Source: Fratercula arctica (taxonomy: Eukaryota > Chordata > Aves > Charadriiformes > Alcidae). Taken from it: a DNA stretch of 64,000 nucleotides. Position numbers and translations under genes: made by a program. The DNA is taken from the NCBI GenBank assembly GCA_947846985.1, contig CANTUZ010000005.1:18448389-18512388 (forward strand), in the 5' to 3' direction. Below, in pieces: positions 1-13,734 of the stretch. Every line of letters begins with the position of its first letter. The stretch's first letter is position 1. The notes under the pieces are model-generated. The model saw only the letters and a list, made by a program, of their open reading frames with translations, was not told the DNA's origin and made no database searches.

Positions 1-3000
1 TCAAGGAATGTTCCTATTGTCAATGAAAATTAGCGCCAAGAATTTGAAAGCATGAGGACTTAACAAGGGAACCAAAATCCCAGAATTATGGCTTTTGTGT
101 CAAGCATTCTGTAAAAAAACAGACTTCTGAAAAGCTGCCTCTTCCGCTTTACAAACACAAGACTTTACTACCCTAATAAGACCAAAGCAGACAATCTTTA
201 CAGGAAGATTTTTGATAGTTCTCAGTTAGAGAAATGTCATCACGCCCATCTGTTTTGCTCTGTAGTATATCCACGGAAACTTTAATGGAAAAGAGTGGTC
301 AAAACAACTTCCCATCATCAGTGACAGGACTAGGTTTGGGACCTTAATTCCCAGGCTAGACTACAACAGTAGGTCTACAACAGTAAGGTGCTCAGTTTTT
401 TTGGATTTTCCTCAACAATAGCCACTATCCAAGTTATAAAGGAGATTTAACTGTATGAAAACTTTGAAGAGCTGGTGATAAGTTGTTTCTGAGCAGAAGG
501 AACACAAATACTGAATTCTTAAATCAAAGTAATTTTTCATAACTTAGTGACTGACAGACACACTGGTCAATTTTTTTCCTCCCCTGACTTGATTCAAATG
601 TTATCATTTGCTTTCAGAATAGTCCAGCAAGTCTCAAATCAAACCTGGTTTTCCCAAGGACAGAGAAAAGCTGTAACAGAACACTGCATAGAAGCAGGTT
701 GCAACTTGCCTTATAGAAAAGTCAGCATTTCTCCGTAACAACAAGAACTTTAAATAACTCAGTCACATAAGACAAAGAGGCCACATAGCTGCCACCTCTT
801 AAAAGTACCCTTTATATTACAAACTAAACAACAATTCTAACCTATTTGCAGACTCAGCAATGGCTGTGGACTTTTGTCCTGCCTTATATATAGGCATTAG
901 CCGGCGCTATAGTGTGCTCTCAGAGACAGCCTGTTGCACAAGTTACTGTATGCTTTTTGGATTTCACTCTGTTCCTTACAGGAAGCCTAGACATTTATAC
1001 CTTCAGTAGACATCTCAGTTATTATTTCAAGTAAAATGAATAATATTTGGCCAGCTCACTGCTCAACTGAGAGAACCAAGAAGAGTGATGCGAGTGAGTC
1101 AGCGGCTAGGGCTATTGCTCATAAGTGGATATTAAGTTTACATCCGAGACCAGTGCAACACATGCATGCAGGTCTGCCTCCTGTGCCATGTGCATAGTGG
1201 GTTGATCATTAGTAAAAAGGCCTTTCTCCTTGCCAAGGACTAACCTTCAGGACGACCTTCTCCTCTTGGTGTGAAGGCCAAGACAATGGTATAAGGGGGT
1301 CACAGCTTGGGAAGAGGCAGGGATACACGGGGACCATCACCCACAGAGCATCTCTGAGGAGAGTGTGATTCAGTCATCTCCACTCTCTCCCTGTATCCTT
1401 GTCCTAAGGAGAAAGACTCCATTGCTTCATCCTTTCATGCAAAACAACTCCCCCTCCCACGGCCGTCCACTTTTTTCCTTGGAAAAAGAGGGGGCAGAGC
1501 AGAGGCCCTCTTCTGTCCTCCACCCACCTGGCTCACCGCAGGGAAACATCCCAGCCTCCGAGCTGTGCTGTGACCAACCTTGTGCTCAGAGCAGGAGAGC
1601 AGAGGTGGCTACTCACGCTTGCTCCCTGGCACAGCTCTCAGGTGGGCCAACACAGCCCTTCACTACATCTGCTTCATCACACCCCGACTGCTTCGCTGAA
1701 TGCACACAGAGCCAAGCTAGACCATTAAAAAGGGATAATTCGGGGAAGAAAGAATTTAAATGTCTGCTTCTCTCCTGCTCTTCAACTTTCTCCACCCTCC
1801 CCTGCTATGGGAATAAATCCATCTGTAATTTCCCCCACAATGACACTTTGGATACCAAAGGCAAACATCTCCTAATCAGCTGGGGAGATCCCTGCATGGC
1901 ATGGGGAAAACATCAAGCACCCAAATCCATCGCAAGCCTTAAAGCCACCTCACCAAAAGGCTTTTGCAGTTCTCAGAAAGACAATGTACTTGGAGTAACT
2001 GGAAAGACCTTGACCTGGATGCAACGGCCCAGTGGTACTGCTCAGGCTGGGATCAGAGAGAGGCAGAGGCAGCGCTCCAAGAGGACTGCGCTGTGAGCCA
2101 AGATACACACTGAGACTTGGGACCTGTTTTAATTATTGTTTCATTTCTTTTACTGCTCAGGAACATGTAACAAGCTGAAATGTGCGTTGTGCCTGTAAAC
2201 ATTTACTTTCTTTTGGTCTTGTGCAATGCTATGTCTCATTCTCTTGGATGGTGCCTGGAATGCAGGAATAGCCATAACACATCAGCGGAGCAACTGTCTA
2301 CTCAACCGTCCGTCTCCGACAGTGACCAGCACAAGCTGCTTCAAAGGAAGTTGCTAGAAACCCCACATTGGGCAATTGTGCATTAGGTTGCCTCTGAGGG
2401 AAGCTTCTTCTTTCTGCCATACGATTCGTGTTTGACTCATGCCCTAAAAAATCAGGGAAGTCTGCCTGTCCATCCGATAATTATTTTTTTCCCATGCCCA
2501 TTCACGCACTTGGGGTGCTTTCCACTCCCGCATTTGCCAGTTCCTTTTGGTGGCGTGGTACACAGGGTTGCACAGGGTAATCGCGTCCTGTATGGAAGAC
2601 CATGTACCTTGCATAGACACATGGGGCTGCGGTTGCCATAAGCCTGATGGCACACGGACACCGAACTCTGAGTCAGTCTCGGCGTGCACTCTGCAGATCC
2701 CAGATGCACTCTGTCCCTTTATACCCACAGCCAGCAAGCACAAGGCGTTCAGGGATCCTGCCCACCTCGGTCACAAGAACAGTTGGTCTTGAATGGCGCA
2801 AGTGAAGGGGCATGCACGCCATCAACAACTTGTGATCTTCTCCAGGCCTCAGAAGAGAAATTATCTTGCAATTTGGCAAACCTCACCAGATGTACAAGAG
2901 GTCATCTGGGGCAACAGCGAAGAGCTGGCAGGTCTGGGATCACACCGGCCTCCCCCACCCCTCCGGTGAGGCTGTCTGCCTCGCGCTGAAAAGGAAGGGA

Positions 3001-6000
3001 ACCTTTGCCCCTTCTTCTCAGTCCGAAGGAGCATCTGCAGGACTGAAACCAATCAAAGCCAGCTGTGAAAAAATGAAGGGGGGGTGGAAGGCAGGGAAAT
3101 GCTGATTATTATGACTAGGAAAAACGCTATTAAAAAAAATAAAGAAAAGGGAAAAACTGATCCCATATGGGAGGCAAATGAAATACAAATGCAAAACAGG
3201 CCATTACGCAGTGTCTGTTGTAAGGCTGCCGCATTGGGGGCTGCATTCACGTGTCAAGATGCAGTGCCCTTGGGACCTGTGGAGACACCACTCCATTCTG
3301 CAGCAGGGTTAGTGTTACCTTGGAGCATCCCAGGCTGTGACCAGCACTGGGGCCGTTGACTAGACAGCCTCTGCAGACTGACCAAGAAGTTATTCAACTC
3401 CCCCACAGACTCACACAGAGAATAACCTCAGGTCTGCCAGAGTTAATCATTCCACCAGCCCTTTTCTCCCTCAGCCGCTTATTCCAGGCAATTTCGCAGC
3501 TGGCCCCTTGCTCCTTTTGAGATAAGTTCTTGCCCTTCTCTGCTCCCACAGGGTCGCCCACATGGTTGCCCTTTTATCATTCCCCTTCTCACTCCACACA
3601 TCTCCTTCTTCAGCAGATCATCTCCATCACCCGCTCCATCTGCCTACCCAACATGTGCCCTTCAAGCTGTTCCTGAGATACAGCCAAGCCCCTGAAGCCT
3701 GTCAGTCTCTCCAGGGCAAAACATCTTTCAGCAACAGGGAGGCTTTTGGGGTGCAGACAGAGAGCACAGTCCAAGCTCAGTCCTCTTTTACACTCCCAAG
3801 AGGGAGGGAAATGCCCACCCTGTACCAGCCATACTGCGAGGCTCACTCACGATGTTACTGGACCCAAGGGGCTAAAAGCCAGCTCTCATTTCCTTCTCAG
3901 CTGTTTCTTCCACTGCTCTCAAAGCACAAGGAGAGTCAGTACAATGGGGGCTTATTTATTTGGTGGTGGTGGCAATGATCATTCATCCACAGAAGGAAGA
4001 ACTGGAGGACAGCAACGTGACTTCCCACATCTGTGGGCTGTGCTCCCCAGAAATAAAAGACTCCCTGGATCTCAAGGGACAAATGGTTAAAGGGTGGGTG
4101 GCTCAGTCTGCCCTGCTCTTGTGATTCTGTCAAAGACTCACAATATTTGGTACTTTTTCTTTTTTTTTTTTTTTTTTTTGAGGCCCCTGCCCATATGTGA
4201 GTCTCAGTGTCTATTTAAAAGACAAAGAAAGTAATTTCTTGCATACTCTAACAGAGAGAAAACATACAAAAATCTGAACTTCAGAGTTCAAACCACAGAA
4301 AGAAAAAAGAATCCCTTTAAGAAAATCCATAGGAAACCCTCCCATTATAAGCCAATCTCACTTTTTTGGAGTCCAACTCAGCTGTAGTAAAATCCCAGTA
4401 TCTGCTAATGCGAAGGCAGGAGACACTGCAGTCATTCAGAGGCACTGCTCTACAGACACACCTGACTTCGCCCACCCCATGCCAGGGCCTAGGAAACTTG
4501 GACCTGCTTTTTGAAAACCATCTCTCTCGTGTCAGGATTTGGGGGAGAAGCAGGAAGAGAGGGGGCCCTGAAGTCACTCCACTTCTCTGTACGAGAGTGT
4601 TCCACAACATACCGACGGCCACAGCCAAATGCATTAGACCGCAGCACTCCCAGATCCTACTCAAGAGTCTTCATAATTCCTCTTCTCAAGCCAAGAAAAA
4701 CAGAGCAAGCAGAAAACAAATAACAGTGGGCAAGCAGGAGTATTTGTCCCTTACTACAATGGCCTTAAGCAATCAGAGAGGTAGGGCTGATGAACCTTTA
4801 ATTACTTGTGCAATAACGACCTCTGTTTCCAGCATTCCTTGGCAGGCAGGAAGTGGCTGGAGCAGTCAGGGACCTGTTATGCTCTCCTCTCCACAGGCTT
4901 GAAATTGATATGAAGGCCCCTCACCCAGCTGGTCACACGTTTCAAGACACACTCCACACAGAGGTTGTTTATAGCTATTAAAAGCAGTGAAAAGAAAATA
5001 CAACAAAAATAAACAGCTCTTTTACTGAAGAGTTGTTACTGAATGGCACGGCTCTAAGGTGTTCAAAGCTCCCATACTACTTTTTCCAGATAGTTAAAAA
5101 AAGAGTGATTAAAAATTAGGAAAAAAATTATGATTATGAAACCAGCCTTCAACCTCAGTATATCGATATTTTTTGTAGTGTGTCATACTCAACCACACAG
5201 GGAGCAGAGGAGGCACTTTTCATGAAGGACCCCTAGATGTTAGCCAGAAAGACAAGTGGGGGCAGAGGAGAATGATCATCCCTAGATAATTTCTACGACA
5301 CAAAACAAAGTCAGAAAGAGAGGTTAAGGAATTGACCCAAGCTCAGCTGAATTAAGTTCACCCTCCTGATTCCCAGGCCACAGAAATGATCTTTCTTTTG
5401 GGGGAGGGTGAAATCAAGACATCCACAGCTGACAGCTGAAGAATGCAGAAGGTGCTCTCTACCTTCCCACAGGGTCTAATGCACATTAGACGTACTGTAG
5501 CTGAGACAGCTGCCCAACTTGCCATCTTTCCCAAGCTCCATCTTGGCTGGGATTCTGCATCATGACAGAGGCTGATCCAGAGGTCAGAAAAAGAAACCCT
5601 GCCCGAGACAGTTTGCAGGCTATTTTGCTTCCCAAGGAAATAAGTCTCTTCCTATCCCCACCTCCATCTGCTGGAGTCAGTTGCCTTGACGCATGTGGCA
5701 CTGATGACTTCCCAAAACTCTTGTTCTTTTAATATTACCATTAGCTCTTTGATATCTTGGTTATCCACAGAAACAGCCAGAGTGTGTCTGCATCCAGCAA
5801 AGTTCTTGGCCCTGATATTTTGTGGCAAAGAATTGCACAACACTAATCTAACCCAATGTCGAGTGAAAATATTTCTGTGTCAGTTTCTATCTTGCCCTCT
5901 TTTTTGTTTCACTCACAGTCCCCACTCACATATATCATAAAGGGAGGTACTTCTGGATAGCCCATCTCTAATCATGTTGCCTCTGACTCCTCCCTCCTGT

Positions 6001-9000
6001 AGAATTAATATTTACAGACTTTTCAATCTCTTCACAAGAGGACTTTTTTTGCTTCCTTAACTACATCACAGCTGGCTCCTGAACATCCCCTCCTCTCAGA
6101 CATAAAGTGGCCAAACCAACATGGTGTGCCCCAGTATTTAAGGGATCCTTTACAACACAGAAAGACATCCCGGGATTGCTGAGCAGCTTTCCTATTGGTT
6201 AAAAAAGGAAGCATGGAGATAAAAGGAGTAAAATCCCTCTGCTAATTGAAATTCTGTTCTGCTATGCATTAGGGCAGTACGGAAGAACTGACTTGGGTTA
6301 GAAAACAGCCGCTTTGAACACAAGACTGAGGCTATAGGCAGACCTATCAGTTCCTGTCCTCTCTCATAAGTCAAAAATGATAAGAAAATTCCAAATGGCA
6401 GAACACCGCATAGCTCCAAAGTCTGCTCAGTATTACCCATTGCTTTCATCAGCCATTCCCTTGAGCTCCTTCACACTGCAGTAAACTGCTACCCGCCACC
6501 ACTCTCACTGCCCAGAACCTAGAAGAACGCACGTGAAAGAAGTATCCCCAGGGATGTCCCCATCTGTTAATCTAAAGACATTCACCCCGCCTACGCAGCA
6601 CCCGTAAGCTTCTCCCCACTGTCCTTTTCTAGTTGTTTCAGCACCGTAAGACATGAGGAAGACCTGGCTGGACAAAGCTGTCTCATCCACTGAGATGCCA
6701 GCAAGCAACAGTAATGCAGATCTCCACTTCCCCTCCTTCTGCTGGATCTCCAGTCGTGTCACAATCACTATTAAGCCCAGCGGGGGAAACTGAAGCATTC
6801 GGAAGTTGACTGAGTCATCTAAAGGAACAAAGATCAGCAGCAGTAGGCTGCCACACAGCTCTGGAAAAGTCTCCTTTAAAACACTAAATCCCTGTAATGA
6901 AGGGTTGCATTGGCTCATTCATGAGAGTATCTTAATGGCACAGATGAATTCACCTCAACCTTCAGGGCCAGTTCATTCAGAAGGGTTAGCAGGGAGGTGG
7001 TGGGAGAGAGCAGCACCACCTCCAGTTTGAAAGCGACCTACCAGGAGAGATGCCCCAGGGTGGGTGCTGTGGTTGTTAGACAGATACTCAGAGCTTCAAC
7101 ATCAAGTCTTTGGGCTTCTCAGGCCTCCTCATGCTTACCCTATAGAGATTTGCCTGATCAGCTCCTAACAGCAGGACCCATCTTTGAAGTCCATGGCCCA
7201 GCTACGCCTGCATAAGCAGTAGCAACATCAGGCCTAACATGCATTGGGCAAAGAAGCAAAAGAAACTGCCCACAAACTCTTTCAGCTTTGTTTCAAAAGG
7301 CTTGGAAGTTCCTTCCCTTCTCTTCCCCTAGCCCCTTCCATAAAAGCTTTGCATGCAGAGCAGCGTCTCTTGGGTCCCTCATTCTCTTGAGCAAAGTAAA
7401 CAGACCTCCCGTGCAGCGACAAATGAACAACAAACAGAGGGGGAAGGAAAAAAAAAAAAATTCTTGCTGCCAACTTGGAAATTTTTTTCGGCATGTTTAA
7501 TTTTTCAAAAAAATTAAAGTGTGCAAGCTATGCCCCAAGGGTGACCCTGCACAAAGCTTTCTGGCAGCTCCAACGTCCTCCATTCCCCCCTCACATCACC
7601 ACAGACACCCCATCTTTCCCCATGTTCTTCCCCTGACGCACGTGTGCACATACGAAGCCCTAAGAATCCTGGCACCCAGACGGCTTTTTCTTTTTCAAGC
7701 ATGCCAAAACAAGCTAAGCTCCTAAATCCCTTTTAGAATCTGGCCTTGTGTGGAAATCTGTTTGCCTCCATCCTATGTTTATTTTCTTTTGTTTTCAGGT
7801 TTGTTAGCCCAAGGGCAAATGTTGTTCCTAGCACCAGTTTTGGGTTGGTTTTTTGGTTGTTTTTTTTGGTATTTATCTTTCAATCAAGTGTTCCTCCTTG
7901 CAAGGATAAACAGGATGTTTAGAGACTCTGGGTATGACGACCAGTCTTTGACAGCTGTTGTGACACACCACACACTGGGTCTTGCCATGTGTGCAAGCAC
8001 TGGCACAGCTCGATCTGCAGCAGGCTCTCTTCATTTGAGGAGATAGACTATATGACCAAAAAGGCCTTCGCCAGCTCTATGTTTTTAGCACAGGCTCATG
8101 GAAAATGAGCCACGCGATCCAGAACAACTCCCCATCCTCTCCCTGCACTTAGGAGAGTATCACCTGCCCACCCCACAGCCATTCCCTTTCTAGTCAGCTC
8201 ATTTCACTTGCTCAGCTACGCTAAAATATGCTCTGCCTCTGAGAAATTTTTCTTTTCCAGGTACATACAGACAGACAACAGTCAAAATACTTCTAAACCA
8301 CACTGATTCAACAGAGGGAGTTTCCCAAGCCTTTTTTTAGGAAAGGAAGTTTTCCAAGCCTTGAATCACTGACATTGGTCTGACTCCTAAACCAAGAACT
8401 CTGGAAAATGAAACATAGATAGCACTCACTGAGGGCCTGATCCCAAGCAAGACCCACCTACCTAGAATATTGTGTGTGGCCTCAAGATGCTCTCTAAAGT
8501 CCAAGTCACCAGGGAAGAACATGCAGTGCCTAATTCTGCACTGCACAATTTCTCCAAAATATTAATCACTTTTCATTTGCAACGTTTACTAAACCTTTCC
8601 TGCCTTCAGCTGTACGAGACTGATAATTAGTCCTGGTTTGTAATTAAAAACAATTAGTTTGGCACCAGGCCCTAGTTACTGTGTTCTCAGGCCACAGAAT
8701 AAGTGACTGTGGGATATCTCCTCAGTTCTGCAAGCTGGGTGCGTCCACAACACTTTGACAAGCCGTACTATACACAAAGCGCTAAATTCTGTCTGAACAG
8801 CCATAAATCACTCTAAAAGAAATGTCTCAGCCAGGGTGACACCTCAGCTACTGCATTTAAAGAAAATAATACTTATGAAAATTACCTCTCTTCTCTATAA
8901 ACACATGACTCCTAAACAGCAACGCTCAGTTTTCTCCAGGACAACCACTTTAAGAAATTCACAGGACAGATGACAACGTGTTGCTGACTTTCACGCTGTT

Positions 9001-12000
9001 TGGGCCCAGCTTATTCAAGGAAACTCACTTCGTCCTGCAACGCTTGTCAAGTTCAAGCCTTGAAATCCATTCCAGGTAACATTCAACCGCAAGCTTCTGG
9101 ACTACGCACAGAAACTACAGCGTGAAATTTTATGGTCTGTGTTACTCAGGAGGTCAAAAGGGATTATCACAATGTTCCTTTTTAGCTGTGCTACCTATGA
9201 GTCCTGGCATATAAGCCACCCTGGAAAGCCATTCTCAGACAACTGCTTTAAATTGGACTCCGAGCAGTCCTTGAACTCTACTTCAGGAGAAAGCAGCATT
9301 GTCAAGATAACGGTTTTACAGCTTTCAGTCCTCCTAGCAAAAATAGTGCTTGCTTTGTGTACCTTGCCCCGTTTTACACACTAAGCAGACACCCTCTATC
9401 CAACCCTTACCGCTCTATGCAAGTTGTTCCACAAACACGCCTGAGATGAAGAAGCAATAGTCTGTCCTACAACCTGAAAATTCAAATAAGTAATTTGCCT
9501 GAAAAAAACCCCACAACGTTGATAGAATTGGGATAACCTGGACATATCGGGAACTCCCCAGCCATGAGGACATTTTCCACAGCAATATGGCCTTCAATAA
9601 AGTAAACAAAATTTTCCTATGGGCTTTCCTTTGCACAGAGCAGGAATATTTGCTAAATGGATTAGAATATGCCTTTTCTGGAATCTACCACTAGGTTGTA
9701 CTTACTTCTTTCCTATCATTTATTTTATTTAGCCTTTTTTCTTCCCTTAACCACCAGTAGACTGACAAACAGGGAATGATGCAGAGGACCGTAAAACTGG
9801 GCACTCGTCTGCAGGCAATACTTATCTTTGACAGCGTGGCTTACACACTGAAGATGAAGTTACTGCTGCTTTGTGTCTAACCACTTACCAGCTGAGCTGC
9901 ACTATATGCCTTCCTACTTCAAGGTAACTGTGAAGACAAACATTTGCAGTCTCTGAGGTCAAGTAGCAAGGCTCAGGTGACAAGTGGTTACAAGACACAG
10001 TAATTGTCACCTGCAGACACCCACACATTCTTATGTGATCCACTTCAACCAACAAGGAACCTGTTCGTAGTACCCAACAGAGCAGGACTTACAGCACAAC
10101 ACGCATTTCAAAGCTGTAATGTTAGGAAAGCCACTGTACATAGTCACTTCACTGTTTCTGCAATTCTATTCTGGCTTATTTTAAAAAATAATAAATACAA
10201 GTAAACAAAAAAGCAATTGCGTGTTCCCTCGGAAGCGTACTGGTGTGGTTGGGACAAATGTGCTCATCGTAGCCGGATGCTTTTCTCCACCAGAGTGGCC
10301 GACACAGTCAACTGCGCATCCACTGACTGTTCTAGCACATTACTCTCTCTTTGGGGGGTCGCACATGTTCAGAGGGGAAAGAAACTGCGTTCAGCGTCTC
10401 CCTTGCACGTCAGAGAAGACAGCAGCTGCAGAGCTGAGCACGCCAAGTGCGGGACGTGGCTTCTCCTGCACCACAGCGAACATCAGCCTCTTCAACCAAG
10501 TCATTACTTTCGTCCTTGGAGAAGTTATTCACACGTATATCCAAATCCTTGGCCCACAGGTATGGCTGCTGACATAGCCAAGGACAGCTCGACACCTCTG
10601 ATAGCAGGGCTAGATGTGACCTCATAGGATCTGCCAATCCCTTGCATCACCCAAAATAAACATCAGGATGTACTGGAAGGAGCACAGTTTAGTGAACAAA
10701 ACTACATAATTCTGAGTCCTTATCCTAGTTTCACAACTCTGGTACATGATACAATTTCTGCCTTCATATTCAAGTATCATCTCCATTATCGTCTAGCCTG
10801 TACAGTTTGGGGGATGGGATTTGTGAAGCACCAGATCATATTAAGCACTGGCACTTCCTCAAAAACACTGGTCAATAAGGGACTAGGAAAAACTCGACAT
10901 CTTTTTAATCCCACTTCCATGGCAATCAGGAGCATTAAAGCAAATTAACGGTAGGTCAAGAGCTTTGAATTTTCTTTTTTTAATCTTACCTTAATTTCAC
11001 AGGCCTACTATTTTAGAGATAGCCGGTAATATTGCCCTCTTAAGCAGCTTGAGTATCTACCAGAATTTGGCTGCAACAACTTCATACAGGTACGGCTATA
11101 CTTGTCTCTATTTCTTCCCTTTTGTGCCACTCCAGACAGAAACCTGTCTTGAACATGAGCTAGAAATTAATAACCCACGGAGAAATTACAGAGTAGCAAA
11201 GCACGGGAGACCTACCCAGGGGCTTCTGATACTCACTCAGCCTAGAGCATATTTGGGACTGCAAATAAACTCCTCTCAGCTTGGATCCTCAATGCCAGTA
11301 CAGAAGCTGGTGACTCCAACTTCTCCTGAGGACCATCACAGGGAAGCCAGAGAGGCTGATGGTTGATGTATCTGTTGCTGTTAGACCTAACACATGGAAT
11401 ACAACCTCATTTACACAGAACTATCACATACCTGACTATTTGCTTGCTCAAGGCTGACAAACCAGTTAGGAAGATATATGGCAGCGCCAGATGAATTCTT
11501 TTATCTTCACTGTTGTGAAGAGGGTGGTGTTATCTATATTGGAGGTGACCACAAAGGAAAATGAAGAAAAAACAGCAAACTCCGTAACATTATACTGTAG
11601 GAACAAAGCTCTAGCCCCAATATGGATCAGCTCCACACTGAGATGCAAGTTTGAGAAACAGCCCCTTTAAAAAAATACATTAAAAAAAGGAGGGGACGGT
11701 GAGGAGGCTGCGTACAGCAGAGGAGAGACCCTTGCATCGAGACAAATTCAGCTGTCCTACTTTAAAACTGCAGGCCAGCTCCTGATTTCACCTGGAGTTT
11801 CACATGTCACTGCAAAAGTCTGGAAGTGTTGGCTTTGCAGATACGCCAAACATAAGAACTGTTTTCAGTGAACTCAGTATTTTTCCACATCTACTATTGT
11901 AACTCTGCTGGCAGGCTGGGAGTAGCAAATCCTCCCTTATCTCCCTCCTCTCTGAGAGCATCTCTCTGTTTAAGCACCAGCTAATTTAGATCATCATGCA

Positions 12001-13300
12001 CAATCCCCCTTGGAAAATGGACAAGGGGCGGGGGACGGGGTGGGAGAGTCACTGGGTTTGTAAGCAACAAACCACAGGAGGAGATGGACTGTCGTGCAGG
12101 AGGGAAGTAGCAGAGGGAAAGAGGCGACTAATCAACAGAAGGGGATGCGTAAAATCTTGCTTGGATTGCCTCTCTGGGGAGCAGCTGTTTCCTTGTAAAC
12201 ATCTTGCTAGCTGTCCAAACAAGGAGTTCAGACACAGAACAATAAAGGAGAGCACCCGGGTAGAAGCGTGAAAGACATGGGCTCATTTACTACCCTTCCA
12301 ATTGCTCCAAGTGGCAGAATTCAAAAGCCAGCGTAACATTAGCCATACGTTTAACCCTGCACGTGCTGGTTATAGCCAATGGCCTGCAGAAACACATCCT
12401 TCTCTATCTGTGGTGAAGTCCTTTCCCAGTCCTCCTTTCACCCTGCTGTTTCTAACACACCAGCAAAGCACATACTTGACAAAGCAAAAGAGGAAATATC
12501 CTCATCAAGGCAAGGAGAAACAGCCACAGAGCCAAGAAATGAAAAACCCGAACGTGGCAGCCCTGAAGGCCTAGAAAAGTTCTACCACTGCCCTGGCATC
12601 AGCAACTTGGAATTAGAGGGAGTTGCACCAGAAAAAGTAGAAAGAGTCTTTTTATTAGTCCTGAGCAAAAAACAGCCTACACTGGCAGAAGCATTTCTAT
12701 GCCAGTACAACTGTGTCCACATAGGACTCTTGCCAGCACTGCAAGGTAGCTGCAGACAGGGGAAGGAATACTCGCGCAGCCGTGCCAGTAAACATTCCTT
12801 CGGCAAGCTGGCCACAGAAGGCAGCTACCTGCACTGCACAACAGCAAGCAGAGCCTGTGCACAACAGCAAGAAGAGATCATGCACCTTTGTGCATTCCTT
12901 AATGCTTCTAGGGATCAAACGCACACGTGCCCAGTCACAAGCCTATCCAATAATCCCCGTCTCCAAAATGCCACATAACTGTTAACAAAGGCATGCAATC
13001 AGATCACACGCACATTTCCAGGAAAGGGGGGGTCACTTTGCAAGGAAGGCAATTCACAGGACAGTAGGACACCATAACTGACAATAAGGGAATTGACCCT
13101 GAGCCTATAGTCTAGTTATCTACACCTTCACGTCCACCTCTGACTGACCTATCCTGACTTTTACACATTCTATTCAATGCAAACTACACTTATCCTGGGA
13201 AATGAAATGCCTCCTACTTTTACTCAAAACAACCCATAGAAGCAGGAAGAAAGTAAGCACAATGACACTCTTATAGTCAGAAACAATTCCACATTTTAGA
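1..13300. other. Gene-poor sequence downstream of MRPL23
   Basis: No exon with a family I recognise and no structural RNA could be supported on either strand. Open frames are short or start at GTG. There is a T-run at about 4154-4179. In mammals the region beyond MRPL23 holds the H19 locus, but I see nothing that identifies an H19-like transcript here. Confidence 0.6.
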
Positions 13301-13390
13301 AATAGTCCACAAGTTCACAGGAAAGACCTGATGCAGGCAGATTTAAATAGTCCACAAGTTCACAGGAAAGACCTGATGCAGGCAGATTTA
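13301..13390. repeat. Perfect 45-bp tandem duplication at the MRPL23 3' end
   Basis: The block 13301-13345 is repeated without mismatch at 13346-13390, beginning AATAGTCCACAAGTTCACAG. Perfect identity suggests a recent event or an assembly duplication. Only the copy next to 13391 completes a minus-strand AATAAA. Confidence 0.95.
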
Positions 13391-13569
13391 TTTTACCTTT
13401 TTATTTCTTTAGGGCCATTTTGTTGTAGTCGTGCACAAACAGCCAGGAGAAAAGACACCTAGCAAGGGCTGCTCAAGAATAAACATTCGGTCATTACAAG
13501 ATGGGAATAGTGCAAGTGCTGCTGATCAAAATCCCTCTGAGCCTAAAGAAAGGCAGCTGGCTTGTTGAA
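13370..13569 (-). other. MRPL23: MRPL23 3' UTR with two candidate poly(A) signals
   Basis: On the minus strand AATAAA occurs at 13400-13405 and again at 13387-13392, about 165-180 nt after the stop. The 3' end should therefore fall near 13365-13385. The boundary given is an estimate. The expected cleavage region lies inside a perfect 45-bp tandem duplication. Confidence 0.7.
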
Positions 13570-13734
13570 TCAAAGTCCAAACCAATCGGGGACTCCACCT
13601 CGTCTGGGGTCACCTTTCTGCCTCTGCTTCTCTCTCTCCATATATTTATCCTTGAAGTCATCAAAAGAGCGAGTTTCTGCATCTTGTTCTTTCTCTGGAA
13701 ATAGGTTGGGAAACTGAAAGGTTTGTCCTTGGCC
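13570..13734 (-). CDS. MRPL23: MRPL23 exon 5 (terminal coding exon)
   Basis: Acceptor TTCTCTTTAG, 54 codons, then a TGA stop at 13570-13572. It encodes the acidic, charged tail and the diagnostic C-terminus [11 protein letters not shown]. The exon is separated from exon 4 by a 7.8-kb intron, by far the longest in this gene. Confidence 0.96.
   Translation of the reverse strand, partial: GQGQTFQFPNLFPEKEQDAETRSFDDFKDKYMEREKQRQKGDPRRGGVPDWFGL

Noticed and set aside
1365..2096. 243-codon open frame on the plus strand
   Set aside because: It begins at GTG, not ATG, shows no domain, and has a Ser/Pro/Cys-rich composition typical of chance open frames. No splice signals or promoter support it.
12379..12978. 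199-codon plus-strand open frame
   Set aside because: No recognisable family, overlaps other frames in both directions, and lies in gene-poor sequence beyond MRPL23.
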